A stretch of 64,000 nt of DNA from JANRLF01 sp033762815 (GCA_033762815.1 JANRLF010000012.1:83969-147968); one strand, 5' to 3'. Shown: positions 55,066-63,697, counted from the first letter of the stretch. Numbers and translations: made by a program. The notes: generated by a model from the letters alone, not told the origin.

Positions 55066-56595
55066 GTGAAAAAATCAACCGACGATTTGTTTGCCCTTAT
55101 CAGTAAGTTAACACTTTCTGAGCGTAGATACTGTGCTTTGTATTTAGCAAAGCACACCAGTTCGGGTACCAACCGCTACTTACAGCTCTTCCATTTCCTT
55201 AAAAAACAGCCTGCCTACAACAGTGCCGCCACGGCAGGGCACTTGAATTTTAGCGATAAGCCCAACCACTACGCGGTGCTAAAAAACCAGCTCTATGATT
55301 TGATACTCAATGCCCTGCACCAATATGACTTGTTTTCCAACCAAGAACAACAGTTGCTGGTGGGCATACACCAATGCCAGCTATTGCTACAAAAAGGATT
55401 GCTAAAGCAAAGCCTAAAACGCATTAACGTATACAGCAAGCTAGCCGCTGAAATGGAACACTATGAAGGATTGCTACTGCTGCAGGAACTGAAGCTGACC
55501 ATTATGGCCCGCAATTACTATAAAAATGTGGGGGAACAAGTGTTGGATGAATGGTTCCAAAATACCCAAGGGGTAACTTCATCGCTGCAGCAGGCTTTGG
55601 AAATTAAATGGCAGGCCAGCCATATATATCGGCTACAGTACGAGTCGGGGCTAAGAGGCAAAGCCCTGGCCGCCAAAATGGAAAGTTATCTGCGTTATGC
55701 GGATACCCCGCTCCAAAGCACCAAGGCGCAGCTTGATTACTTACAGGCGCAGGCACTTTACCATTTTACCAATTTGGAAACGGCAAAGGCAGCGCAATGC
55801 AACCAACGCTTTTTGGAAATTTTGGACGGAAAACCAAAAATGCTGAAGCAATACGCGGATAGGTACTTCTCCGTGTTGAACAATTACCTGATAGATTGCC
55901 TGGTAATGAAGCGATATGGCCGCCTGCAACAGGGAATCAGCAAGTTGAGGGGCTTATCCAGCGAGGCTTCCTTTAAAAAGCTGGCCAACTTTGAATTGAA
56001 CGTGTTTCGCTTGGGCTATATGTTGGAGCTGAATTACTTTATCAATAATGGCCTATTTACCGATGCCTTCCAACAAATTTCCACCATTGAAACAGGTTTG
56101 GCAACGTACGGAGACCGTATCATTAAGCACAACCGCTTTACCTTGCTCTATCTAATGGCCTATGCGGCTTTTGGGGTGCAGGAATATGAAAAATCTCTGG
56201 AACTGCTGCGCCCCATACTACAGGAAAAAGAGGCCTCGGTAGCGGAGGATATCCAGTTGGCCGCCAAAATGCTCGAATTGCTCTGCCACTATGAATTGGA
56301 CAACAACCTGTTGCTGGAAAGCTTGCTGAAATCCATCCGCCGGTGGAAGAAAGCGCACCCGCCCATTATCAAAAGGGTACTGCGCTTTATCGCCAGCAGG
56401 GAAAAGAAAACACCGGTTTTGGCTGATTGGATAAAATTGGCCGAAGAGATGGAAAAGGAAGCTACCCAAGCTACATCTGCACAAGTGTTGAATGCCTTCA
56501 ACTATTTGGTATGGGCAGTGGCAAAGGCTAATGACACCAACTTCGAAGCCTATTGGCAAAAAGCTACCAGCGCATCAGGGCTGAACCCCAGGTAA
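55066..56595 (+). CDS. Uncharacterised all-helical protein (509 aa)
   Basis: The start is GTG at 55066 (MKKSTDDLFALISKLTLSERRYCALYLAKHTS). The N-terminal segment (LFALISKLTLSERRYCALYL...YLQLFHFLKKQPAYN..AVLKNQLYDLILNALHQY) has the look of a Bacteroidota-only family with a helical, TPR-like body (GLFTDAFQQISTIE, QEYEKSLELLRPIL). There is no signal, TM or catalytic motif. The gene neighbours a T9SS surface protein in divergent orientation, like the 460-aa protein at 45428. Its last 32 bp overlap fabH on the other strand. The function is unknown. Confidence 0.82.
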   Translation: MKKSTDDLFALISKLTLSERRYCALYLAKHTSSGTNRYLQLFHFLKKQPAYNSAATAGHLNFSDKPNHYAVLKNQLYDLILNALHQYDLFSNQEQQLLVGIHQCQLLLQKGLLKQSLKRINVYSKLAAEMEHYEGLLLLQELKLTIMARNYYKNVGEQVLDEWFQNTQGVTSSLQQALEIKWQASHIYRLQYESGLRGKALAAKMESYLRYADTPLQSTKAQLDYLQAQALYHFTNLETAKAAQCNQRFLEILDGKPKMLKQYADRYFSVLNNYLIDCLVMKRYGRLQQGISKLRGLSSEASFKKLANFELNVFRLGYMLELNYFINNGLFTDAFQQISTIETGLATYGDRIIKHNRFTLLYLMAYAAFGVQEYEKSLELLRPILQEKEASVAEDIQLAAKMLELLCHYELDNNLLLESLLKSIRRWKKAHPPIIKRVLRFIASREKKTPVLADWIKLAEEMEKEATQATSAQVLNAFNYLVWAVAKANDTNFEAYWQKATSASGLNPR

Positions 56596-57556
56596 AACCG
56601 CTGCCAAAGGCCGCCAGGCACACCAAATCGCCCTGCTTTACTTTGCCTGCTTCCCAAGCCTCCGCCAGCGCGATAGGGATAGATGCCGCCGTAGTGTTGC
56701 CGTATTTTTCGATATTGTTGAACACTTGCCCGTCAGAAAGGCCCAAATCCTTTTGCACCGCCTCGGCTATGCGAATGTTGGCCTGGTGCGGTATCAGTAG
56801 GTCAATATCCTTTTCGGTAAAGCCGTTCACGGTCAATGCCTCCCGTATTACCTGCGGAAAGCGTACCACCGCATGCTTGAAAACCAGCTTACCGTTCATG
56901 TAGGGCAGCATGCTGCCATCGGTCAACATTTCCGCGGTAAGCCTTGTTTTGCCGTTGCTGCTGGGGTGCTGCTGCATCAGCTCCTCGGCAAAGGTGCCAT
57001 CGGCGTAAATGTGGGTGGAGAGGATGCCCGGCTCATCACTGGCCTGTATCACCACCGCACCCGCGCCATCGCCAAAAATGACGGACATGGTGCGCCCACG
57101 GTCGCTCAGCTCCATAATGTTCGATTGTATTTCGGCACCCACCAACAGAATGGTTTTATAGGTACCCGTGCGGATATATTGGTCGGCGAGCGAAAGCCCG
57201 TAGATAAAGCCGCTACACTGCTGGCGGATATCGAACACCGCAATTTCCCGCAGGCCCAGTTCCCTTTGCAGCAACACGCCCGAACCCGGAAAATAATAGT
57301 TGGGGCTCAGGGTAGCAAAAATCACCATTTCAATGTCCGCAGGCTTTACCCCTGCCCTTTCCATGGCCATCTTGGCGGCATTGGAGCCCATTTGCGAAAC
57401 CGTATCTACCCCCTCTTTGAAAAATCGCCGCTGCTTGATGCCCGTGCGCTCCTGAATCCATTCGTCGGAGGTTTCCATGTATTGGGTCAGTTCGTCATTG
57501 GTCACCACTTGTTCGGGCACATAGTAGCCTACTCCGGTTATCTTCGCTCGTTTCAT
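56564..57556 (-). CDS. fabH: Beta-ketoacyl-ACP synthase III
   Basis: This 330-aa condensing enzyme starts fatty-acid synthesis by joining acetyl-CoA (or a branched acyl-CoA) to malonyl-ACP. The catalytic triad is visible: Cys114 in RQQCSGFIYGL, His in LLIPHQANIRIAE and Asn in EKYGNTTAASIP. The N-terminus is KRAKITGVGYYVPEQVVTNDEL and the GDGAGAVVIQ loop is present. The length is normal. No other fab genes are adjacent. The tracrRNA gene with its own terminator lies just upstream in the same direction. Confidence 0.95.
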   Translation of the reverse strand: MKRAKITGVGYYVPEQVVTNDELTQYMETSDEWIQERTGIKQRRFFKEGVDTVSQMGSNAAKMAMERAGVKPADIEMVIFATLSPNYYFPGSGVLLQRELGLREIAVFDIRQQCSGFIYGLSLADQYIRTGTYKTILLVGAEIQSNIMELSDRGRTMSVIFGDGAGAVVIQASDEPGILSTHIYADGTFAEELMQQHPSSNGKTRLTAEMLTDGSMLPYMNGKLVFKHAVVRFPQVIREALTVNGFTEKDIDLLIPHQANIRIAEAVQKDLGLSDGQVFNNIEKYGNTTAASIPIALAEAWEAGKVKQGDLVCLAAFGSGFTWGSALMRW

Positions 57557-57690
57557 GCGTTCGGTCGGTTTGTGAAGTTATTCTTAACGCAATGCTAAAT
57601 TGCGCAATACTTATTACTGATACAACGGTTTAACAATTTGGCAATAATTGTGGAGCTACAAGGTACGCTTGCCCCGCAAAATCCAGTTGC

Positions 57691-57783
57691 AAAAAAAAAC
57701 CCGACCGAAGCCAGGTTATAGGTCTATGACCTTCGGCAATATAGCCTTATTGTGGAAAGATGTATGAGATGGATATCTTTCTA
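57691..57783 (-). ncRNA. tracrRNA of the Cas9 system
   Basis: The minus strand between fabH and cas9 encodes, in order, an anti-repeat (57774-57750) and a nexus hairpin GGC-TATATT-GCC at 57746-57735 preceded by CAATAAGGC, the same nexus motif as in Neisseria-type tracrRNAs. A small hairpin GGTC-ATA-GACC follows (57731-57721), then a terminator stem CCTGGC-TTCG-GTCGGG (57715-57700, UUCG tetraloop) and nine T (57699-57691). The anti-repeat is complementary to 20 of 25 positions (2-26) of the CRISPR repeat, with one 3-nt internal loop (positions 8-10) and a 2-nt mismatch (16-17). Transcription should begin about 4 nt past the -7 element. The 5' end is inferred, the 3' end is set by the terminator. 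Confidence 0.92.
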
Positions 57784-57786
57784 AAA

Positions 57787-57817
57787 CAAAAATAGCAAGG
57801 ATTTTCCCAATTACAAA
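57787..57817 (-). promoter_or_regulatory. tracrRNA promoter
   Basis: Minus strand: TTTG at 57817-57814, a 19-nt spacer, and TATTTTTG at 57794-57787, a full match to the Bacteroidota -33/-7 consensus. The anti-repeat begins about 13 nt downstream. It is divergent from cas9. On the plus strand I see only a near-match (TAAATTTA at 57826) for cas9 itself. Confidence 0.8.
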
Positions 57818-57867
57818 TGATTGAGTAAATTTATTTGTTATTCTCTATTGCTTTAAAGGTTCTTAAA

Positions 57868-60800
57868 ATGTCTAGAATATTAGGTTTGGATATTGGCTCC
57901 AACTCCATTGGTTGGGCAGTGGTGGACACTGCCGCTAAAAAAATTGAAGGTATGGGTGTGCGCATTTTTCCTATGGGCGTAAACCTAGAAAAAGGCTCAA
58001 AGGAAGAAGCAAAAAACGCTACCCGCCGTGCTAAACGCCAACTGCGAAAACAAGGATTTCGTAAAAAACTTAGAAAACAATTGCTGGCCAAGGTGTTGAT
58101 ACCCGTAGGCATGTTTCCTAATATAGAGGACTTATACCACAAGCTACCTGACAATGAACGCCCAAAAAAAGCGGCAGCCAATTTTGATGAAAAATTTAAG
58201 ACGGTTATCAATCGCATACAACTGCAGGAAGAACTGCGTACATTCTTTGCCATAAACCCTTATGAAGCAAGAGCGAAAGCATACCGGGGGGAGCAACTCT
58301 CTTTGCCAGAAATAGGCCGGGTGCTGTACCAGTTTTCCCAGCATCGGGGCTACAAGAGCAACCTTAAAACCAATTCAGATGATGAGGGCACCATATTCGA
58401 AGGCAAACCCAAGGAAGGGAAAATTGGGATAAACGAAACGAAGGAAAGAGCAAAACAATATGGCACCTTGGGCAATTACCTATACACGCTTGTAAATACT
58501 GAAAATCGTAAGGCAATGCCTTTGCTTGAGCGGGCACGCAATCGCTACACTTTGCGGGAAATGTACAAGGATGAATTTGAACTAATATGGAATTCCCAAG
58601 CGCATTTCTATCCTGAAGTATTGACCGATACCTTAAAGCAAGCCATTGGAAACCCACTGAAAGACGAGGGTATTCTTTTCTTTCAGCGTCCTTTGCGCTC
58701 ACAGCGACACCTTATAGGCAAATGCACCTTTGAACCTAGCAAAAGACGCTGCCCACTTAGTGCCATCGCATTTGAATGGTATAGAATATACAGCGATGTG
58801 AACCGCATATATAATGGTGAACACCAGTTAACATTAGACCAGCGTGAGCAATTGATTGAACTTTTTTTGAGTAAGGAAAAGGTTGAATTCAAAGAAATTA
58901 TTAAAAAGTTGAATATTGCTGGTGCCAATTATAATTACAAGCCCGAAGATAAGTTTCCCGGTGCCAAAACAATCAGAAATTTTAGGGCAATTTTCGGTAA
59001 AGAGCGATGGGATGCATTCACGGAAAACGAACAAGAGGAGATATGGCATATCAAATACACCGCACAAGATGCCGAATGGCTAAAAGCGTATGCGCGGGAG
59101 AAATGGAAATTGAATGATGAGCAAATCAAAAAACTGCTGGCGTTCCGTCTGGCCGATGATTATGCCAGCCTTAGCTTAAAAGCCATCAACAGTATTTTGC
59201 CATTTCTGAAAATGGGATTACCGCTTGACAAGGCCGTACTATGGGGCGGTATCCGCAATGCCTTTGGGCATGAAGTGTTCGATAGCATGGAGGCTGATGA
59301 AAAGGCTGCCTTGATGGACGGCATTGAAGCAATTACCAGCAGCAGCAAAGGCAGGGTAACGGACAGGCTGCAACAGTTTTTGCGTGAAAAATACCATTTC
59401 AGCGAAAAGCAGCTTAACAAACTATATCACCATAGCGAAAAAGAAGTAAAGCAGGACGCTGACGAGCTAGGAGACCCGCCCGCTGCCCGAAACCCTATTG
59501 TACAACAATCGTTGCACGAAATACGCAAACTGATCAAACAGTTGAACAAAGATTTTGGCAGGCCACATGAAATAAGAGTGGAACTGGCCCGCGAACTGAA
59601 ATCATCGAAAAAGCACAGGGAGAAAACCCGACAGCAACAACAGGAAAACGAAAACAGGAACGATGAAATCAAACGACGCTTGGACGAGTATAACTTACGC
59701 CATACCCGCAACAATATACAGCGCGTACAGTTGTGGGATGAATGTGGCCACATCTGCCCATTTTCAGGTACTGAGATAGGGTTTACCCAATTGTTCAATG
59801 ATGGATATGTACAAGTAGAACATATTATACCCTATAGTATATCCCTAAATGATAGCTTGGGGAATAAAACGCTGTGCATAGCCCCAAAGAACCTGCTGAA
59901 AGGAAAACTCACCCCCTATCAGGCCTTCGGGAACAATGAACAAGAATGGAACGCCATAAAGGAAATGGCCAAAAAAGCATTCGCAGGCAATTATCCAAAG
60001 TACCTGCGCTTTATCAGCAAAGACAATCCTGACTTTGACAACTTCGTATCGCGCCAACTCAATGATACCAGGTACACTGCTAGGCTAACGAAGGAATACC
60101 TGAGCCAACTGAAAGATACGAAAGTGCAAATTACCCAAGGCGGCGTAACCTCCCTTTTAAGGCACTATTGGGGCTTGGATGGCATACTGAGCCAAACGTA
60201 CCCTGCACTGGAATACAACGATGGGGAGTACCTTGCCGCCATTGACCAAGATGGGGGAATCATAGAGCTGCGCAAGTGGATGGCGGACAACAACGAAAAG
60301 AACCGCGAACAGTTGGAAAAGCTAGGCCAAGTGCTGGAAGGCTACATTAACAAAGGCATTTTCTATCCCTTTAAAAACCGCGACGACCATCGCCACCATG
60401 CCATTGACGCACTTAGTGTTGCCTGTTGCGAAAAACGGTACTTGCACAACATCTCCACATTTGCAGCACAGGGGCTTGACAATGAAGAAATACGCAGAAC
60501 TTACCCCATTGAAACACCATGGAACAGCTTTTGGGCAGATGCCAAACGGATGGTAGAACAAATCATCGTGTCGCACAGGCAAAACCATAAAGTAATCAGC
60601 GTTATCAAAAAGCAGCTTTTCGACCATAATGGCAAACCACGGAAAAACAAGGCTGGCCAAAAATTGTATGCAAAGGGCATTGCCGCACGCGGCCAACTGC
60701 ATAAGGAAACCGTGTATGGAAAACGCAGGCACCCTGACGGCGAAACGGCTTTGCACATCCGCAAGTCGCTGGATGAAATCAAAGACAGTAAGCATATTGA

Positions 60801-61485
60801 CAAAATAGCCGACGAAGGCATCCGCAGGCTGGTACTCCATCATTTGGAAAGCTTGGGGGTCGATACAGGGCAAAAAACCTTCACCGTGCCCAAGGGGGCG
60901 TTTTTCACCTACGATGAAGCCAGCAAAAAGCGCCTGCCCCGCCTGTTTTTGCCAAATAGGAACGGCCCCCCCATACCGGTGCTGAAGGTACGCATGAGAG
61001 AGACCTCATCAGGTGAAGTGCAGCTCAAGGCCGCCAACCAATGGGTAAAGCCGGGCAACAACCACCATGTGCTGATTTATAAAGATGAGCAAGGGCAATT
61101 GCAGGAAAGGGTAGTCACCTTTTGGGAGGCCGTGGAAAGAGTGAAGCAAGGCTTGCCCGCCATTGAAGTGGACATGAAGCATGGCCATACCTTTGTGGCA
61201 TCGCTGCAGGAAAACGATATGTTCCTGCTCGGCCTGTCCGATGAAGAACTCGAACACCAGCGTTACAACCAGCCCAAGCTAAGCGACCACTTGTATAGGG
61301 TGCAGAAGATTTCTTCCATGTATTATACATTCCGCCATCATTTAGCGTCAACCCTAAAAAATCCTAATCAGGAGTTTTCCATAAGGAGCATGAAAGGATG
61401 GGTAGCCGCCAATCCTGTAAAAACCACCATTAGCAAAACAGGCAAAATTGTCCTAAAAGAAAAAACCCCTAATGCAAAACATTAG
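57868..61485 (+). CDS. cas9: Cas9 endonuclease (compact, type II-C-like)
   Basis: The protein is 1205 aa from the ATG at 57868 (MSRILGLDIGSNSIGWAVVD); the frame could extend 11 codons to a TTG, which is less likely. RuvC-I has Asp8. The Arg-rich bridge helix is at ~46-79 (NATRRAKRQLRKQGFRKKLR). The REC lobe is short (~80-550). RuvC-II (RPHEIRVELAREL) has Glu572. The HNH domain has CGHICPFSGTEI, VEHIIPYS (catalytic His652) and NKTLC (Asn666). RuvC-III (HRHHAIDALSVACC) has His844 and Asp847. A PAM-interacting/WED C-terminus follows (KPGNNHHVLIYKDE, MYYTFRHHLAS). All catalytic residues are intact, so it should cleave both strands of crRNA-matched DNA. It is smaller than the ~1400-1500 aa enzymes I recall from Bacteroides and Flavobacterium. 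No cas1, cas2 or csn2 follows; the array does. Confidence 0.97.
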   Translation: MSRILGLDIGSNSIGWAVVDTAAKKIEGMGVRIFPMGVNLEKGSKEEAKNATRRAKRQLRKQGFRKKLRKQLLAKVLIPVGMFPNIEDLYHKLPDNERPKKAAANFDEKFKTVINRIQLQEELRTFFAINPYEARAKAYRGEQLSLPEIGRVLYQFSQHRGYKSNLKTNSDDEGTIFEGKPKEGKIGINETKERAKQYGTLGNYLYTLVNTENRKAMPLLERARNRYTLREMYKDEFELIWNSQAHFYPEVLTDTLKQAIGNPLKDEGILFFQRPLRSQRHLIGKCTFEPSKRRCPLSAIAFEWYRIYSDVNRIYNGEHQLTLDQREQLIELFLSKEKVEFKEIIKKLNIAGANYNYKPEDKFPGAKTIRNFRAIFGKERWDAFTENEQEEIWHIKYTAQDAEWLKAYAREKWKLNDEQIKKLLAFRLADDYASLSLKAINSILPFLKMGLPLDKAVLWGGIRNAFGHEVFDSMEADEKAALMDGIEAITSSSKGRVTDRLQQFLREKYHFSEKQLNKLYHHSEKEVKQDADELGDPPAARNPIVQQSLHEIRKLIKQLNKDFGRPHEIRVELARELKSSKKHREKTRQQQQENENRNDEIKRRLDEYNLRHTRNNIQRVQLWDECGHICPFSGTEIGFTQLFNDGYVQVEHIIPYSISLNDSLGNKTLCIAPKNLLKGKLTPYQAFGNNEQEWNAIKEMAKKAFAGNYPKYLRFISKDNPDFDNFVSRQLNDTRYTARLTKEYLSQLKDTKVQITQGGVTSLLRHYWGLDGILSQTYPALEYNDGEYLAAIDQDGGIIELRKWMADNNEKNREQLEKLGQVLEGYINKGIFYPFKNRDDHRHHAIDALSVACCEKRYLHNISTFAAQGLDNEEIRRTYPIETPWNSFWADAKRMVEQIIVSHRQNHKVISVIKKQLFDHNGKPRKNKAGQKLYAKGIAARGQLHKETVYGKRRHPDGETALHIRKSLDEIKDSKHIDKIADEGIRRLVLHHLESLGVDTGQKTFTVPKGAFFTYDEASKKRLPRLFLPNRNGPPIPVLKVRMRETSSGEVQLKAANQWVKPGNNHHVLIYKDEQGQLQERVVTFWEAVERVKQGLPAIEVDMKHGHTFVASLQENDMFLLGLSDEELEHQRYNQPKLSDHLYRVQKISSMYYTFRHHLASTLKNPNQEFSIRSMKGWVAANPVKTTISKTGKIVLKEKTPNAKH

Positions 61486-61488
61486 GGG
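61460..61488 (-). terminator. Array-side terminator overlapping the cas9 stop codon
   Basis: A perfect 9-bp stem CCCCTAATG / CATTAGGGG (61466-61474 and 61480-61488) has a 5-nt loop. On the minus strand it is followed by T6-C-T4, so it is an intrinsic terminator for transcripts coming from the CRISPR array. On the plus strand it has no T-run. The cas9 TAG lies in the stem. Confidence 0.75.
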
Positions 61489-61490
61489 GC

Positions 61491-63303
61491 TATAGGGATT
61501 TTCCATCTCTGACATCAAACCACAACGGAGAATGTTCGAGTCATCAATAAGATGATAATATCGTTAATCCATCTCTGACATCAAACCACAACTTGTCAAA
61601 CCAAGCTTCTTTTTTTCGGCTGTAATATCGTTAATCCATCTTTGACATCAAACCACAACAGGATATGGCACTTATGAAAGCATGAAGCTAATATCGTTAA
61701 TCCATCTCTGACATCAAACCACAACCCTCCAAGAATGCATAAAATTTAAGGGCTTAATATCGTTAATCCATCTCTGACATCAAACCACAACCATGGTGTT
61801 TGGTTATGGTTGTTTGGCTTGAATATCGTTAATCCATCTCTGACATCAAACCACAACGATGAAGCCAACCTAGCCATGCAGCTGCTGAATATCGTTAATC
61901 CATCTCTGACATCAAACCACAACGAGGGCGAATTTCACGACCTTCTCCAGTCCAATATCGTTAATCCATCTCTGACATCAAACCACAACCCCTCACGTAG
62001 TAAGTAAAACGCAATCCTTAATATCGTTAATCCATCTCTGACATCAAACCACAACACAACGTACCATTCGGCGAATTTCCAAAACAATATCGTTAATCCA
62101 TCTCTGACATCAAACCACAACCCATCTTCCATTATAGCAAAAATACCATCCAATATCGTTAATCCATCTCTGACATCAAACCACAACAGGTTCTATGATA
62201 AGAACCCAATCAACAAAATATCGTTAATCCATCTCTGACATCAAACCACAACGGCCGTAACTGATAAACTCCATTTACATAGAATATCGTTAATCCATCT
62301 CTGACATCAAACCACAACCGAACACAACCTGAAGATGGACAGCGTGGAAAATATCGTTAATCCATCTCTGACATCAAACCACAACCATTTATGTATTACT
62401 GCCCCGATGGTGCCTAATATCGTTAATCCATCTCTGACATCAAACCACAACACGAAGCGGCAGGGTGAGAAGGGCTCGCTGAATATCGTTAATCCATCTC
62501 TGACATCAAACCACAACCTGTGGCTTCCCTTACGATAGTTCTGCATAAATATCGTTAATCCATCTCTGACATCAAACCACAACTTCCGCCTTGCCCGTTA
62601 GTTCTGCTTCCGTAATATCGTTAATCCATCTCTGACATCAAACCACAACCACCTGATGACCGACCAGCGCAGCATAGATAATACCGTTAATCCATCTCTG
62701 ACATCAAACCACAACTGCTTGGGTATTTGCCAAGCAATTCTTTGAAATATCGTTAATCCATCTCTGACATCAAACCACAACCGTTTGCTTTCATATCCTT
62801 AAAAAAAGCACAATATCGTTAATCCATCTCTGACATCAAACCACAACTCAGTGCTGGGATTGGCAGCACCGTACTGCAATATCGTTAATCCATCTCTGAC
62901 ATCAAACCACAACGCATCGCCTATAGCATAGCCCATGATGCTGAATATCGTTAATCCATCTCTGACATCAAACCACAACGGTGGGCTTCTACGAGCGTTA
63001 CGGCACTCCAAATATCGTTAATCCATCTCTGACATCAAACCACAACCCATTCTTCAGTACATAGACAGCCATGATAAATATCGTTAATCCATCTCTGACA
63101 TCAAACCACAACAAAGGCAATGCCTTCCTAACATCGTTCACAAATATCGTTAATCCATCTCTGACATCAAACCACAACTTCCATCAGCCAAATCCCGCTT
63201 GAGAGCTCAATATCGTTAATCCATCTCTGACATCAAACCACAACAGCGGTATTGGGGCGGTGTTTCGCCCACTGAATATCGTTAATCCATCTCTGACATC
63301 AAA
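61491..63303 (-). CRISPR. CRISPR array, 28 repeats and 27 spacers, crRNA on the minus strand
   Basis: The 36-bp repeat reads GTTGTGGTTTGATG... to ...AACGATATT on the minus strand, with spacers of 29-31 bp (period about 66). 26 repeats are full length. Internal variants are single changes at 61642 and 62684. The last (left) repeat has lost identity in its final 12 nt on the crRNA strand but keeps the 24-25 nt that pair with the tracrRNA. The first (right) repeat lacks its 5' seven nt. The minus orientation is set by the GTTGT start typical of type II-C repeats, by the tracrRNA anti-repeat and by the terminator at 61460-61488. No spacer obviously matches this window. Confidence 0.97.
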
Positions 63304-63307
63304 AATA
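63300..63307 (-). promoter_or_regulatory. Candidate array promoter at the truncated leader-side repeat
   Basis: On the minus strand the junction between flank and first repeat reads TATTTTTG, a perfect -7 element made half of flank and half of repeat. Intact repeats read GTGGTTTG here. No -33 TTTG is visible at 19 nt, so the promoter call is tentative. Confidence 0.45.
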
Positions 63308-63547
63308 CGTATAAACCGTAAACATCATCTGGCATGGCATCCTAGTCTTGCCTCCAACAGTTTGCCACCAGTAACAATAACCCCAGCAAATAGCACCCAA
63401 AAAAAACACCGCACCGTACACCCACCCAGCCCATATTGGTGGATACACTATTCGGCTTTCTAGCTATCCTAAGCCATCATTGAGCATATACCCATTTACC
63501 AGTTTTTTGATTTGGAATATTCGCACTAAGTGCGTACCATTGGTAAT

Positions 63548-63587
63548 GTGCTAGTGTGCTAGTGTGCTAGTGTGCTGATGTGCTGAT
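63548..63587 (+). repeat. 8-bp tandem repeat, five copies
   Basis: Three copies of GTGCTAGT followed by two of GTGCTGAT. Similar short GTGCTAATG-like runs are common between genes in this phylum (from memory), and a related AGCACATTAGCACA stretch occurs near 38190. Confidence 0.85.
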
Positions 63588-63697
63588 GGAAGCACAATTT
63601 GAAAATTTGGTGATTTGGAAATTTGGGCGTTAAATGGGGGATGTGAGAGTAAAAAATGTCGTTCTACTTTCTACATTCTACGAATAGAGGAAAAAAA

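Noticed and set aside
57835..57867. TTG start adding 11 residues to Cas9
   Set aside because: Cas9 proteins start just before the RuvC-I strand; the ATG at 57868 fits this and is the better codon.
61810..63011. Several short reading frames through the array with repeated peptides such as NIVNPSLTSNHN or LWFDVRDGLTI
   Set aside because: They arise because a 36-bp repeat plus 30-bp spacer keeps frame; they are translations of CRISPR repeats, not genes.
61491..63303. Plus-strand orientation of the CRISPR array (same direction as cas9)
   Set aside because: The tracrRNA anti-repeat pairs with the minus-strand repeat, and the terminator between cas9 and the array works on the minus strand only.
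63260..63463. A 67-aa reading frame after the array as a possible small cas gene
   Set aside because: It starts inside the last spacer and repeat, and its composition is unlike a protein; no Cas1, Cas2 or Csn2 motif is seen.
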